A DNA stretch of 64,000 nt, taken from positions 1 through 64,000 of the forward strand of contig JAFUTW010000011.1 of NCBI GenBank assembly GCA_017484085.1, in the 5' to 3' direction. Under the pieces are notes generated by a model. That model did not search any database. It had not been told where the DNA came from and worked only from the letters and a program-made list of their open reading frames with translations. Source of the DNA: Clostridia bacterium. GTDB taxonomy: Bacteria > Bacillota > Clostridia > Christensenellales > Aristaeellaceae. The translations under genes and the position numbers were made by a program. Shown in pieces: positions 1-7,930 of this stretch. The stretch's first letter is position 1, and every line of letters begins with the position of its first letter.

Positions 1-5
1 AACAT
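1..5 (-). CDS. start of a CIRCE-controlled chaperone gene, probably groES (cut by window edge)
   Basis: Only the start codon and two more bases are inside the window, so the product is inferred from its regulation. An ATG on the minus strand (positions 5-3) is preceded by an eight-base spacer and a strong AGGAGG ribosome site (about 14-19). About 100 bases upstream lies a sigma-A promoter whose -35 box is inside a CIRCE operator. In Bacillota CIRCE precedes groES-groEL or hrcA-grpE-dnaK. The second codon begins TT, which fits a GroES starting Met-Leu, but this is weak evidence. Confidence 0.35.
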
Positions 6-110
6 AACTCTTACCTCCTCGGGTGTTGGGCCGCTGTGGCAGCCACGCCATGTTGATTTTGAGCATTGGGACGGTGGTTTATTGGATCGCTGTTCCTTTG
101 TTCGACACAT

Positions 111-138
111 ATTATAGCACTATTGTTAGCACTGTCAA
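111..138 (-). promoter_or_regulatory. sigma-A promoter of the leftward heat-shock gene
   Basis: On the minus strand TTGACA (133-138) and TATAAT (111-116) are both consensus, separated by 16 bases. The -35 box lies inside the CIRCE operator, so HrcA binding would block RNA polymerase directly. Confidence 0.85.
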
Positions 139-152
139 GAGGCGAGTGCTAG
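126..152. promoter_or_regulatory. CIRCE operator (HrcA binding site)
   Basis: TTAGCACTG - nine bases - GAGTGCTAG, differing from the consensus TTAGCACTC-N9-GAGTGCTAA only at the inner base of the left arm and the last base of the right arm. A further GTGCTA half-site on the minus strand (115-120) overlaps the -10 box. HrcA binds CIRCE and is released on heat stress. Confidence 0.9.
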
Positions 153-223
153 TTTTCTAAAATTTTTTTCTGTTTTTTCTGTGTGGCGACCTTAGAGTGC
201 CATCGTGCTACGACAAATGTCAG

Positions 224-433
224 CTATTTCAGCTTTTTGATCGAGAATATCGCCAACGCGATGGAAAAGACGATCCCGGTTACAGCCAGCAAGGGCACTC
301 CGTTGGGTAGAATCGGCTTGAAATCGGTGGTGCAAAGAATGCAGGATCCGATGAACAGTACCAAAGCCACCAGCGTCAGTACGGTGTACCGCAGGAAGTG
401 GAAGATCCGGTTTAGGGGTAATTCGTGTTGCAT
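224..433 (-). CDS. small two-helix membrane protein, function unknown
   Basis: A 69-residue ORF with two clear hydrophobic segments (about residues 14-34 and 45-63), a short loop containing CTTDF, and a basic C-terminus (KKLK), the layout of a small inner-membrane protein. No family is recognised. It lies between the ssrA terminator and the CIRCE promoter and reads in the same direction as both. No ribosome site is visible before the ATG. An 11-bp tandem duplication (421-442) covers the start codon, so that an upstream copy of the ATG is out of frame. It may be a real gene or a chance ORF in a spacer; the hydrophobic pattern favours a real gene. Confidence 0.4.
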   Translation of the reverse strand: MQHELPLNRIFHFLRYTVLTLVALVLFIGSCILCTTDFKPILPNGVPLLAVTGIVFSIALAIFSIKKLK

Positions 434-442
434 TCGTGTTGC
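421..442. repeat. 11-bp tandem duplication over a start codon
   Basis: ATTCGTGTTGC occurs twice head to tail (421-431, 432-442). On the minus strand each copy contributes to an ATGCAACACGA start region. The upstream ATG reads only ten codons before a stop, whereas the downstream one opens the 69-residue membrane ORF. Confidence 0.7.
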
Positions 443-531
443 ATTTTGGTCTAATGTGTTGTACTAAGGTATAAAATGCTAGACTATCGTATAACATTTT
501 GTACCCCCGAATTCTGAATAACTAAAAGAAA

Positions 532-560
532 AACCCGGTAATCCTAGTGATTACTGGGTT
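532..560 (-). terminator. rho-independent terminator of smpB-ssrA
   Basis: A 12-bp stem (532-543 with 549-560) with a five-base loop. In the minus direction it ends in GGGTTTTTCTTTT. It is nine bases beyond the tmRNA 3' end. Confidence 0.85.
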
Positions 561-568
561 TTTTCTTT

Positions 569-916
569 TGGTGGAGGTGAGGGGAATCGAACCCCTGTCC
601 GAAAAAGTGACAGCCAGGCTTTCTCCGAGCGCAGTCCATGATTTAGAATTCCCTCGTCCAGGCGCCCGTGGACAGGCTCAAGGATTTGGTAGCTTCATAA
701 TGTGTTCAAGCCGCAAAGCTTAGGCAGGAACATGGCCCGCTGAAATGACGCCGGTGACCGGGGCAGCGGGTACCCCGGGCCGACGCGCAGCCTGATTAGG
801 CCGCGAAAGCGTATTCGCTATTGTCAGTTCAATTTAAATTCCCGGTTTTAACGCAGCCCGGGGCTGCGGCCCGCTTACCTGACCACCTGCAATCCCGTCG
901 AAACCAGTACACCCCC
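569..916 (-). ncRNA. ssrA: tmRNA (transfer-messenger RNA)
   Basis: tmRNA rescues stalled ribosomes and tags the unfinished protein for proteolysis. The 5' end GGGGGUG (916-910) pairs over seven bases with CACCUCC near the 3' end, followed by a discriminator A and an encoded CCA (571-569). The T-arm GGTTCGATTCC and the 5' GGTTTCGACGGG are typical. The tag frame runs from a GAC resume codon (825) to TAA (796-798) and encodes DNSEYAFAA, ending in the expected hydrophobic-Ala-Ala degron; starting with Asp-Asn is as I recall for C. acetobutylicum. Its 5' end is only six bases past the smpB stop codon, so it is probably cut from a joint transcript by RNase P. Confidence 0.95.
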
Positions 917-922
917 ATGCAA

Positions 923-1396
923 TCATTCGCCGCGGTTGCGCGAACGCAGCGCGCGCTGGATGTCGCGCTGGGCATCCTTTGCGGCGATGTCGTCGCGCTT
1001 GTCGTGAAGCTTTTTGCCCTTGCAGAGCCCGAGCTCCAGCTTGAAGCGCCCGTCCTTCAGGTAGACCTGAAGGGGGATCAGCGCGTACCCCATCCGCCCG
1101 ACCTGCTGGTGCAGCTTGCGGATTTCGTTCTTGTGGAGCAGGAGCTTCTTGGGGCGGAGCGGATCGGTGTTGAAGATGTTGCCCTGCTCGTAAGGGGAAA
1201 TGTGCATCCCCAGGACCAGGATCTCCCCGTCCTTCACGACGGCGTAGCTCTCCTTGAGGTTCATCCGGCCCTGGCGCATGCTTTTGACCTCGGTGCCGTG
1301 GAGCGCCATGCCGCACTCGATGCGCTCTTCCACGAAGTAATCATGAAAGGCTTTGCGGTTGCTGGCCATGGGCTTAATCCCTTTTGCGCGTGCCAT
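923..1396 (-). CDS. smpB: SsrA-binding protein SmpB
   Basis: SmpB carries tmRNA into the A site of stalled ribosomes and mimics the anticodon stem. The 157-residue length and the signatures NRKAFHDYFVEE near the N-terminus, ALHGTEVKSMRQG and LKESYAVVKDGE in the OB-fold, and a basic C-terminal tail (KGKKLHDKRDD...) match the family. The start has GGAGG seven bases upstream. The gene is directly followed on the same strand by ssrA, its RNA partner, and has its own promoter at 1424-1453. The tail that enters the mRNA channel is complete. Confidence 0.97.
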   Translation of the reverse strand: MARAKGIKPMASNRKAFHDYFVEERIECGMALHGTEVKSMRQGRMNLKESYAVVKDGEILVLGMHISPYEQGNIFNTDPLRPKKLLLHKNEIRKLHQQVGRMGYALIPLQVYLKDGRFKLELGLCKGKKLHDKRDDIAAKDAQRDIQRALRSRNRGE

Positions 1397-1423
1397 CGAA
1401 TCCTCCTTTCACAGCCGGGAAAG

Positions 1424-1453
1424 ATTATAGCATAACCGCAAGCAGCAATGCAA
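1424..1453 (-). promoter_or_regulatory. promoter of smpB-ssrA
   Basis: Minus strand TTGCAT (1448-1453), 18-base spacer, TATAAT (1424-1429). Transcription would start just upstream of the smpB ribosome site. Confidence 0.75.
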
Positions 1454-1559
1454 GGCGTCGTCCCCGGAAGGAAACAGCTGAAAAGGGACTGACTTTTGGA
1501 GCGAATGGGAGTAAAATAAAAAACCGCGCAGATGGCTGCGCATGAAAGGAAGGAAATGT

Positions 1560-3122
1560 ATGTCCTGGTTTGAAGAAGCAGTCTTTTATCATATTTACCC
1601 GCTGGGGCTGACCGGCGCGCCGGCTGAGAACCCTTACGGCGAGGCGGTGCACCGGCTGCGCTCGCTGGAGGTCTGGATCCCGCACATCCGCAGCCTGGGC
1701 GCTACGGCGCTTTACATCGGCCCGCTGTTTGAATCGGTCGGCCACGGCTACGAAACGACGGATTACAGGCGGCTGGATACCCGGCTGGGGACCAATGAGG
1801 ACTTGGCGGATTTTGTGCGCCTCTGCCACGAGGCGGGCATCCGGGTCATCCTGGATGCGGTGTTCAACCACACGGGCAGGGACTTTTTCGCCTTCCGCGA
1901 CATCCGGGAGAAGCGGGAGGCAAGCCGCTACCGCGACTGGTACTGCGGGGTCAACTTTTCGGGCAACAACGAATTCGGGGACGGGTTTTCCTATGAAAAC
2001 TGGGGCGGGTACGACCTGCTTGCCAAGCTGAACCTGCGCAACCCGGAGGTGCGCGGTTACCTGCTGGATACGGTGCGCTTCTGGAAGGAGGCGTTTGACA
2101 TCGACGGACTGCGCCTGGATGCGGCTGATGTGCTGGATTTTGACTTTATGCGCGACCTGCGCAGCACGGTGGAATCCCTGGGGGAGGACTTGTTCCTGAT
2201 GGGCGAGGTGATCCACGGCGACTATGCGCGCTGGGCGAACGACAGGACGCTGAATGCGGTGACGAACTACCATTTGCACAAGGCGCTCTATAACGCGCAC
2301 AACGACCGCAACTACTTTGAGATCGCCCACACCGTGAGGCGGCAGAAGGATATGGGCCTGCTGGAGGGCGCGCGCCTGTATAACTTTGTAGACAATCACG
2401 ACGTGGAGCGCATCGCCACAAAGCTGCGGGAGCCGGCCCATTACCTTCCGGTGCACGTGCTCCTCTTCACGCTGCCGGGGATCCCTTCCGTTTACTATGG
2501 GTCCGAGTTCGGCATCCAGGGCAAAAAGGAGCGCTGGAGCGACGCGTCGCTGCGGCCCTGCCTCGACCTTGGGCAGCTGACGGCGGGCGACAACCCCTGC
2601 CTGCAGCTGATCCGCGCACTGGGCAGGATCCGTGAAAGCGAAAAGGCGCTGGTGTGGGGGGAGTACAGGGAACTTCAGCTGACCAATACGCAGTTTGCTT
2701 TTGCAAGGGGCGACGTCATCGTCACGGTGAACAGCGCGGCGCAGGAGGCGTGGTTCGACGTCGGGGCAGACGGCGCATACACCGGGGCGCTGAGCGGGCG
2801 CCGCGCGGAAAGCCGCGGCGGAAGGCTGAACCTGCAGCTATCCGCGAACGAGGGCGAGATCTGGATCCCCGAAGGGCGGGGCAGGGCAGCGTTTGAACCG
2901 GTGAAGCCCGTGCCGGTGCACAGGCAGCCGGAGCCCGCGCAGCAGCATCTGCCCGAAAGGGCGGCGGGCAAGCCGTACGAGGAAATGGACATCGGCGAGC
3001 TGCAGGCGGAGATCCTTGCGAAGCTGGCTGCGAACGGGCCGGTGACGGAACGTATGAAACGGGAGGTTTTGGAAAATGTATACAAAAACTCCCTTCTGAA
3101 TTGGGTAAAGAGCTTCCGCTAA
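1560..3122 (+). CDS. GH13 alpha-amylase-family glucan hydrolase
   Basis: A 520-residue cytoplasmic enzyme (no signal peptide) of the alpha-amylase family, which cleaves or rearranges alpha-glucosidic bonds. The four conserved regions are intact: DAVFNH (99-104), GLRLDAAD with the nucleophile Asp187, LMGEV with the acid/base Glu216, and FVDNHD ending at Asp281. A proline-rich linker (about 440-465) leads to a short C-terminal helical tail. Start ATG 1560 is chosen over 1542 because GGAAGG lies six bases before it. Glycogen synthase follows on the same strand under its own promoter, so a role in glycogen or maltodextrin turnover is likely; the exact substrate (cyclomaltodextrinase, neopullulanase or other) cannot be read. 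A small hairpin (1526-1541) lies just before the ribosome site. Confidence 0.9.
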   Translation: MSWFEEAVFYHIYPLGLTGAPAENPYGEAVHRLRSLEVWIPHIRSLGATALYIGPLFESVGHGYETTDYRRLDTRLGTNEDLADFVRLCHEAGIRVILDAVFNHTGRDFFAFRDIREKREASRYRDWYCGVNFSGNNEFGDGFSYENWGGYDLLAKLNLRNPEVRGYLLDTVRFWKEAFDIDGLRLDAADVLDFDFMRDLRSTVESLGEDLFLMGEVIHGDYARWANDRTLNAVTNYHLHKALYNAHNDRNYFEIAHTVRRQKDMGLLEGARLYNFVDNHDVERIATKLREPAHYLPVHVLLFTLPGIPSVYYGSEFGIQGKKERWSDASLRPCLDLGQLTAGDNPCLQLIRALGRIRESEKALVWGEYRELQLTNTQFAFARGDVIVTVNSAAQEAWFDVGADGAYTGALSGRRAESRGGRLNLQLSANEGEIWIPEGRGRAAFEPVKPVPVHRQPEPAQQHLPERAAGKPYEEMDIGELQAEILAKLAANGPVTERMKREVLENVYKNSLLNWVKSFR

Positions 3123-3183
3123 AGCCTCACGGATGCTGAAAATGGTTGGATTTCACAGCGCTGAACCTTGAAGATTCGGCATA

Positions 3184-3211
3184 TTGACTTCTCTCCTTGT
3201 CTGACTATACT
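3184..3211 (+). promoter_or_regulatory. promoter of glgA
   Basis: TTGACT (3184-3189), 16-base spacer, TATACT (3206-3211), giving a leader of about 100 bases before glgA. Confidence 0.75.
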
Positions 3212-3319
3212 ATGCAGTCGACAGGATACCTTAAAATGTTAAACAACGACTGATACCCTGTTTCAATATGAGCATTGAACGAACGAATAGAGTCCTAAGA
3301 GACTTAAAGGAGAATGAAT

Positions 3320-4792
3320 ATGTCTGATTACGATCTTCGCCCGAGGCGCAGCGTCGCTTTTATCGGATCGGAGTGCTACCCGTTTGTGAAGACCGGCGGC
3401 CTGGGCGACGTCATGTATGCGCTGCCCCGGGCGCTCAGCCGGCAGAACTGTGATGTGAAGGTCATCCTGCCCCGCTACAAGTGCATCCCCTGGCAGTACC
3501 AGGAGAAGATGATCTACCGCGGGGAATTCCGGATGGATCTGTGCAAGGACGGCCGTTCCTTCTACGTCGGCATCATGGAATACGTGTGGGACGGCGTCGT
3601 CTACGACTTCATCGACAACGAGGAGTTCTTCGGCAGCGGCAACCCGTACACCAATCTGGTGGACGACATCCCGAAGTTCTGCTTCTTTGCCAAGGCTGCG
3701 CTCGCGGCCCTCAACTACATGAACTGGGTGCCGGATGTGATCCACTGCCACGACTGGCAGGCTGCTCTAGTGCCGGTCTTCCTGCGCACGATGTTCGCGG
3801 GCACGCCCGTGGGCGACGCGAAGACGGTGCTCACCATCCACAACCTGCGCTTCCAGGGCGTCTACAACATCCCCACGATCCAGTACTGGACCAACCTGCC
3901 CGATTACGTCTTCAACAAGGACGCGCTTAAGCAGGGCTATGAGGACGCTAACATGCTGAAGGGCGGTCTCGATTACGCGGACCGGATCACGACGGTCAGC
4001 GGCACCTATGCCGGGGAGATCCAGACGCCGTTCTACGGCGAGAACCTGGATGCGCACCTGCGCTACCACTCCGGCAAGCTGCGCGGCATCGTGAACGGCA
4101 TCGACTGCGGCATCTGGAACCCCTGGACGGACAACAAGCTGGCCGTGCAGTATGACATCACCAACGTGCTGGACCGCAAGCGGCAGAACAAGCGCGCGCT
4201 GCAGGAGCAGCTGGGCCTCTGGCAGGACGATCACGTCTTTGTCATCGGCCTCGTCTCCCGCCTGACGGATCAGAAGGGCCTGGATCTCGTGAACGCCGTG
4301 CTGCCCAGGATGATGGACGGGCACACGCAGGTCGTGGTGCTCGGAACGGGCGACGAGCAGTATGAAAACTCTTTCCGCCATTATGAGGACGCCTACCGCG
4401 GCAGCGTGTGCTCCAACATCATGTATGATGAAGGAAGGGCGCACAGCATCTATGCGGGCGCGGACGCGCTGCTGGTGCCTTCCCTGTTTGAGCCCTGCGG
4501 GCTTACGCAGCTGATCGCGATGCGCTACGGCACGATCCCGATCGTGCGCGAGACCGGCGGCCTCAAGGATACGGTGCAGCCTTACAACCGCTACACGAAC
4601 GACGGAAACGGCTTCACCTTCGATCACTACGACGCGGAGCTGCTGCTCGACGCGGTCAACCGCGCGAAGACGCTCTACTTCACCAACCGCTGGTGCTGGG
4701 ATGAGATGGTGCAGCGCGACATGGACAAGGACGTCTCCTGGGAGCAGTCCGCAGCCCAGTACCGCGACCTCTATCTGGAACTGAAGCCCTGA
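3320..4792 (+). CDS. glgA: glycogen (starch) synthase, GT5 family
   Basis: GlgA extends alpha-1,4-glucan chains using ADP-glucose. The ADP-glucose-binding motif KTGGLGD is at residues 24-30, the GT-B C-terminal half contains VSRLTDQKGLD, and the signature PSLFEPCGLTQLIAMRYG is followed by RETGGLKDTV. The length of 490 residues is normal. ATG 3320 is preferred over the in-frame ATG 3314 because AAAGGAG ends seven bases before it. No glgC, glgD, glgB or glgP is in the window; the upstream GH13 enzyme is the only other glucan gene. The gene ends at a strong bidirectional terminator. Confidence 0.96.
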   Translation: MSDYDLRPRRSVAFIGSECYPFVKTGGLGDVMYALPRALSRQNCDVKVILPRYKCIPWQYQEKMIYRGEFRMDLCKDGRSFYVGIMEYVWDGVVYDFIDNEEFFGSGNPYTNLVDDIPKFCFFAKAALAALNYMNWVPDVIHCHDWQAALVPVFLRTMFAGTPVGDAKTVLTIHNLRFQGVYNIPTIQYWTNLPDYVFNKDALKQGYEDANMLKGGLDYADRITTVSGTYAGEIQTPFYGENLDAHLRYHSGKLRGIVNGIDCGIWNPWTDNKLAVQYDITNVLDRKRQNKRALQEQLGLWQDDHVFVIGLVSRLTDQKGLDLVNAVLPRMMDGHTQVVVLGTGDEQYENSFRHYEDAYRGSVCSNIMYDEGRAHSIYAGADALLVPSLFEPCGLTQLIAMRYGTIPIVRETGGLKDTVQPYNRYTNDGNGFTFDHYDAELLLDAVNRAKTLYFTNRWCWDEMVQRDMDKDVSWEQSAAQYRDLYLELKP

Positions 4793-4805
4793 CGGGCATA
4801 AAAAA

Positions 4806-4830
4806 CTGCCGGTGCGTTTTGCACCGGCAG
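4806..4830. terminator. bidirectional terminator between glgA and the isomerase gene
   Basis: A perfect 10-bp stem CTGCCGGTGC / GCACCGGCAG with a five-base loop, flanked by AAAAA on the left and TTTTG on the right, between convergent genes. Confidence 0.9.
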
Positions 4831-4849
4831 AATTTTGTTTGGAAGGGGA

Positions 4850-5488
4850 TCAGCCGAGGATCGACTTTACGTATTCAATGATCGCCGGATCCTTGGCGCT
4901 GGCGAAGAACAGCTCCGCAAAGCGGGGGCCGGCCACGGCGCCGCGGACGAGATCGGGATCGAGGCCCTTCAGGCAGGTGATGAGATCCTTGAAGTTGTTC
5001 TGGCGCACGGCGTCCAGGATCTTCTTGTTGCGCTGCTCGGGAACGACGCGGTCTGCGGGGTAGCCGTTGCCGCTGCCGAAGCCGAAGAGCTTCTCAAAGA
5101 CATACTGCAGGTTGAGGTCGCCGCCCCAGCCGTAGCCCTTGGCAAAGGGCATCGCCACGGCGTTGCCGTCGTTGATCTGGGCGAACATGAAGCCGTCGGA
5201 AGGATCGACCACATGGCCGCAGATGACGCCGGGGAAGCTGTTCAGGGCCAGCATGGCGCCTTCGCCCGTGCCGCAGCCGGTGACGACGTAATCCGCCGCG
5301 CCGGAGTTGAGCAGGATAGCGGCGAGGATGCCGTTCTGCACGTAGGTGAGGCTGGGCTCGCCCTCTGTGCCGTACATGCCGTAGTTGTCGACGGTGTGGC
5401 CCATGGGCTCCACGACGGTCTTGAGCGCATTTTCGATCTGCGCGTTCTTGGCAGCCTGGCTGTTTTCATTGATGAGCGCAATACGCAT
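4850..5488 (-). CDS. RpiB/LacA/LacB-family sugar-phosphate isomerase
   Basis: A 212-residue protein whose N-terminal 150 residues match the RpiB/LacAB fold, which interconverts aldose and ketose phosphates. The motif TGCGTGEGAML corresponds to the phosphate-binding GTG loop, and its cysteine aligns with the catalytic Cys of E. coli RpiB. The usual ANK after this loop is replaced by LNS, and the protein is about 60 residues longer than RpiB, with an extra C-terminal helical part. It may therefore act on a different sugar phosphate than ribose-5-phosphate. The start has AAGGAGG eight bases upstream. It is transcribed alone from a clear promoter (5541-5569) and ends at the glgA terminator. Confidence 0.85.
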   Translation of the reverse strand: MRIALINENSQAAKNAQIENALKTVVEPMGHTVDNYGMYGTEGEPSLTYVQNGILAAILLNSGAADYVVTGCGTGEGAMLALNSFPGVICGHVVDPSDGFMFAQINDGNAVAMPFAKGYGWGGDLNLQYVFEKLFGFGSGNGYPADRVVPEQRNKKILDAVRQNNFKDLITCLKGLDPDLVRGAVAGPRFAELFFASAKDPAIIEYVKSILG

Positions 5489-5540
5489 GGATGTTCCTCC
5501 TTAAATGAATCGCTGTCCGGCGGAAAACCCGCCGTTCCCT

Positions 5541-5569
5541 AAGATACCGCGTGCGGTGGAAGTTGTCAA
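5541..5569 (-). promoter_or_regulatory. promoter of the isomerase gene
   Basis: Minus strand TTGACA (5564-5569), 17-base spacer, TATCTT (5541-5546). A small GC-rich hairpin (5519-5535) follows in the leader. Confidence 0.75.
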
Positions 5570-5600
5570 GCCGGTGAGGGGCAGGCGGCTGTAAAAAAGC

Positions 5601-5629
5601 TTTTCCGCAAAGGCGCCATCTGTTATAAT
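5601..5629 (+). promoter_or_regulatory. promoter of the aminotransferase operon
   Basis: TATAAT at 5624-5629 with a weak -35 (TTTTCC, 5601-5606) at 17-base spacing. It diverges from the isomerase promoter. Confidence 0.6.
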
Positions 5630-5657
5630 AGGCCTTGTCTTTTGGGAGGGATGGAAT

Positions 5658-6842
5658 ATGAACTTCAGCAAACGGATGGACCGCTTCGGCGACGAGGTGT
5701 TTTTGGCGCTGGACGAGCGCAAGCGCGCGCTGGAGCGCGAGGGGAAGAAACTCTTCAACCTCAGCATCGGCACGCCGGACTTCGAGCCGCCCCTGGCGGT
5801 GCGCAAGGCGCTGGCGGAGGCGGCGATGGACCCGGCCAACTGGCGATATGCGCTGCGGGATACGGACGAGCTGCTTTCGGCTGTCTGCGATTATTATGCG
5901 CGGCGCTTCGGCGTCGTGATCACGCCTGACCAGATCGCCTCCTGCTATGGCTCTCAGGAGGGGATGGGGCACATCAGCCTGGTGCTGTGCGACGAAGGCG
6001 ACACGGTGCTGCTGCCGTCGCCCTGCTACCCGGTCTTCATCGCCGGGGCGAAGATGGCAGGGGCGGAGCCCTGGTATTACCCGATGACGAAAGAAAGCGG
6101 CTTTCTGCCGAGGTTTTCGGAGATCCCGGAGGAAGTCGCAAGGCGGGCGAAGTACATGATCGTCTCGCTGCCCTCCAACCCGATGGGCAGCGTGGGCACA
6201 CCGGAACTCTACCGGGAGCTGATCGATTTTGCAAAGCGCTACGACATCCTGATCCTCCACGACAACGCCTACAGCGATATCCTCTACGACGGCCGCGAAG
6301 GCGGTTCGTTCCTTGCCTATAAAGGGGCGGCAGAGGTGGGCTGCGAGTTTTTCAGCCTGTCCAAATCCTTCAACCTGACGGGCGCGCACATCAGCTTCCT
6401 CATCGGGCGCAGGGACGTGGTGGCGGCATTCAAGAAGTTGCGCAGCCAGATCGACTTCGGCATGTTCCTACCGGTGCAGAAGGCGGCGGTGGCGGCGCTT
6501 CGCGGGCCGAGGGAGCCTGTCCTGCGGCAGTGCGCGAATTACGAAGCGAGGCGCAACGCGCTGTGCGACGGCCTTACGGCGATCGGCTGGGATACGCCGA
6601 GAAACGCGGGCAGCATGTTCGTCTGGGCGAAGATACCGGAGGGCTTTGAGACGAGCGCGGCGTTCTGCCTGGCGCTGATGGAGCGCGCGGGCGTCGTGTG
6701 CACGCCGGGCTCCGGTTTCGGCCCGCTTGGCGAGGGATACGTGCGCTTTGCACTGGTGCTGCCCCCGGAAGAACTGAAAAAGGCCGTGAAGGCCATCGAT
6801 GAAAGCGGGATACTGAAGAATAAAGGGGAGAGCGGAAGATGA
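5658..6842 (+). CDS. class I/II PLP aminotransferase
   Basis: A 394-residue fold-type-I PLP enzyme of the aspartate-aminotransferase superfamily. It shows IGTPDFEPP near the N-terminus, the PLP-phosphate region YGSQEG, SLPSNPMG, the aspartate in HDNAYSD that contacts the pyridine nitrogen, and the PLP lysine in SLSKSFNLTG. The subfamily resembles LL-diaminopimelate or aspartate aminotransferases, but the substrate cannot be read. The ATG has GGGAGGG seven bases upstream. Its stop overlaps the start of the next gene (ATGA), so the two proteins are translationally coupled. It is the first gene of a three-gene operon with an ornithine-cyclodeaminase-like protein and a EutH-like permease, which suggests catabolism of an imported amine or amino acid. 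Confidence 0.9.
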   Translation: MNFSKRMDRFGDEVFLALDERKRALEREGKKLFNLSIGTPDFEPPLAVRKALAEAAMDPANWRYALRDTDELLSAVCDYYARRFGVVITPDQIASCYGSQEGMGHISLVLCDEGDTVLLPSPCYPVFIAGAKMAGAEPWYYPMTKESGFLPRFSEIPEEVARRAKYMIVSLPSNPMGSVGTPELYRELIDFAKRYDILILHDNAYSDILYDGREGGSFLAYKGAAEVGCEFFSLSKSFNLTGAHISFLIGRRDVVAAFKKLRSQIDFGMFLPVQKAAVAALRGPREPVLRQCANYEARRNALCDGLTAIGWDTPRNAGSMFVWAKIPEGFETSAAFCLALMERAGVVCTPGSGFGPLGEGYVRFALVLPPEELKKAVKAIDESGILKNKGESGR

Positions 6843-7927
6843 CGTTTCAGCTGAAGCCGTACCGCGGGCCGGACTTTGACGCCCCTGCCCTAAAAGGCGC
6901 TCCCGATGCAAAGCTGGAAGCCGCGCCGCTGGATGGTGTGGCCCCGGAAGACTTCCACGCCATGAGCATCTGGCCGGAGTACTTTAAAATCGGCGGGCGC
7001 TGGCTGCTGGCGGAGGAGAGCCGGATGGACTGCGTGCCTGTATACTCAGATGGGATGATCGAGGTCACGGAGCCCCGCCGGCTGCACAGGGGCGATCTCG
7101 TGATCTGCGGGCGCACGGAAGACGGCAGCGAGGGGATATACGTGCACCCGACGGGCTTCGAGGAGCCAGGCACAAGCGTGGAAAGCTTTGCCTTCCGCCA
7201 GCGCCGCTCGCGCGAGACGGCCTTTACCAGGGATTACGACGAGCTGTATGACCTGCTGCGCTACGAGCGGGAGCACGGAAACATCGTCTGGGTGATGGGG
7301 CCGGCATTCGCCTTTGACCGCGGCGCGCGGGACGCTTTTGCCCGCCTTGTCCGCGGCGGCTATGCGCATGCCGTGCTGGCGGGCAACGCGCTGGCCACGC
7401 ACGATCTGGAAGCGGCCTGGCTGGGCACGGCGCTGGGGCAGGATATCTACACCCAGCAAAACCGGCCGAACGGCCATTATCATCACCTGCAGACTATCAA
7501 CCGGGTGCGCCGGTGCGGATCGATCCCCGCGTTTCTTGAGGCGGAGGGGATCACGGACGGCATCGTCGCGGCGTGCCATGCCTCGAACGTGCCCATGGTG
7601 CTCGCGGGGTCCATCCGGGATGACGGCCCGCTGCCCGGCGTCATCGGCGACGTATACGCCGCGCAGGACGCAATGCGCCTGTATATCCGCAGGGCGACCA
7701 CAGTCATCTGCATGGCGACGATGCTGCATACCATCGCGGCGGGGAACATGGTCCCCTCCTACCGCGTGACGGAGGACGGAACCGTTCGCCAGGTCTACTT
7801 CTATGTGGTGGACATCTCCGAGTTTGCGGCGGGCAAGCTCGCGGACAGGGGGAGCCTCTCCTCCCGCTCCATCCTCACCAATGTGCAGGATTTCATCGTC
7901 AATGTGGCCGGAAAGCTGGGGGTCTGA
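6839..7927 (+). CDS. TIGR00300-type protein (ornithine cyclodeaminase-like / ArgZ C-terminal-domain family)
   Basis: A 362-residue cytoplasmic protein. The C-terminal 190 residues carry signatures I associate with the LOR/SDH conserved region (TIGR00300), also the C-terminal part of cyanobacterial ArgZ/AgrE: NGHYHHLQTINRVRRCGSI, VLAGSIRDDGPLPGVIGDV, QDAMRLYIRRA and MATMLHTIAAGN. Members with known activity deaminate ornithine to proline using NAD. The first 150 residues hold a beta-rich segment (ILxPEYFKIGGRWLL-like, then VPVYSDGMIEV). The gene sits in an operon with an aminotransferase and a EutH-like carrier. Its substrate here is unknown; ornithine is the best guess, but a role on another amino acid imported by the carrier is equally possible. 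Confidence 0.75.
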   Translation: MTFQLKPYRGPDFDAPALKGAPDAKLEAAPLDGVAPEDFHAMSIWPEYFKIGGRWLLAEESRMDCVPVYSDGMIEVTEPRRLHRGDLVICGRTEDGSEGIYVHPTGFEEPGTSVESFAFRQRRSRETAFTRDYDELYDLLRYEREHGNIVWVMGPAFAFDRGARDAFARLVRGGYAHAVLAGNALATHDLEAAWLGTALGQDIYTQQNRPNGHYHHLQTINRVRRCGSIPAFLEAEGITDGIVAACHASNVPMVLAGSIRDDGPLPGVIGDVYAAQDAMRLYIRRATTVICMATMLHTIAAGNMVPSYRVTEDGTVRQVYFYVVDISEFAAGKLADRGSLSSRSILTNVQDFIVNVAGKLGV

Positions 7928-7930
7928 GCG

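Noticed and set aside
1526..1541. GCGCAG-ATGG-CTGCGC hairpin before the GH13 gene as a terminator
   Set aside because: Its U-tract is on the minus strand, where no gene ends. It may be incidental or limit antisense transcription.
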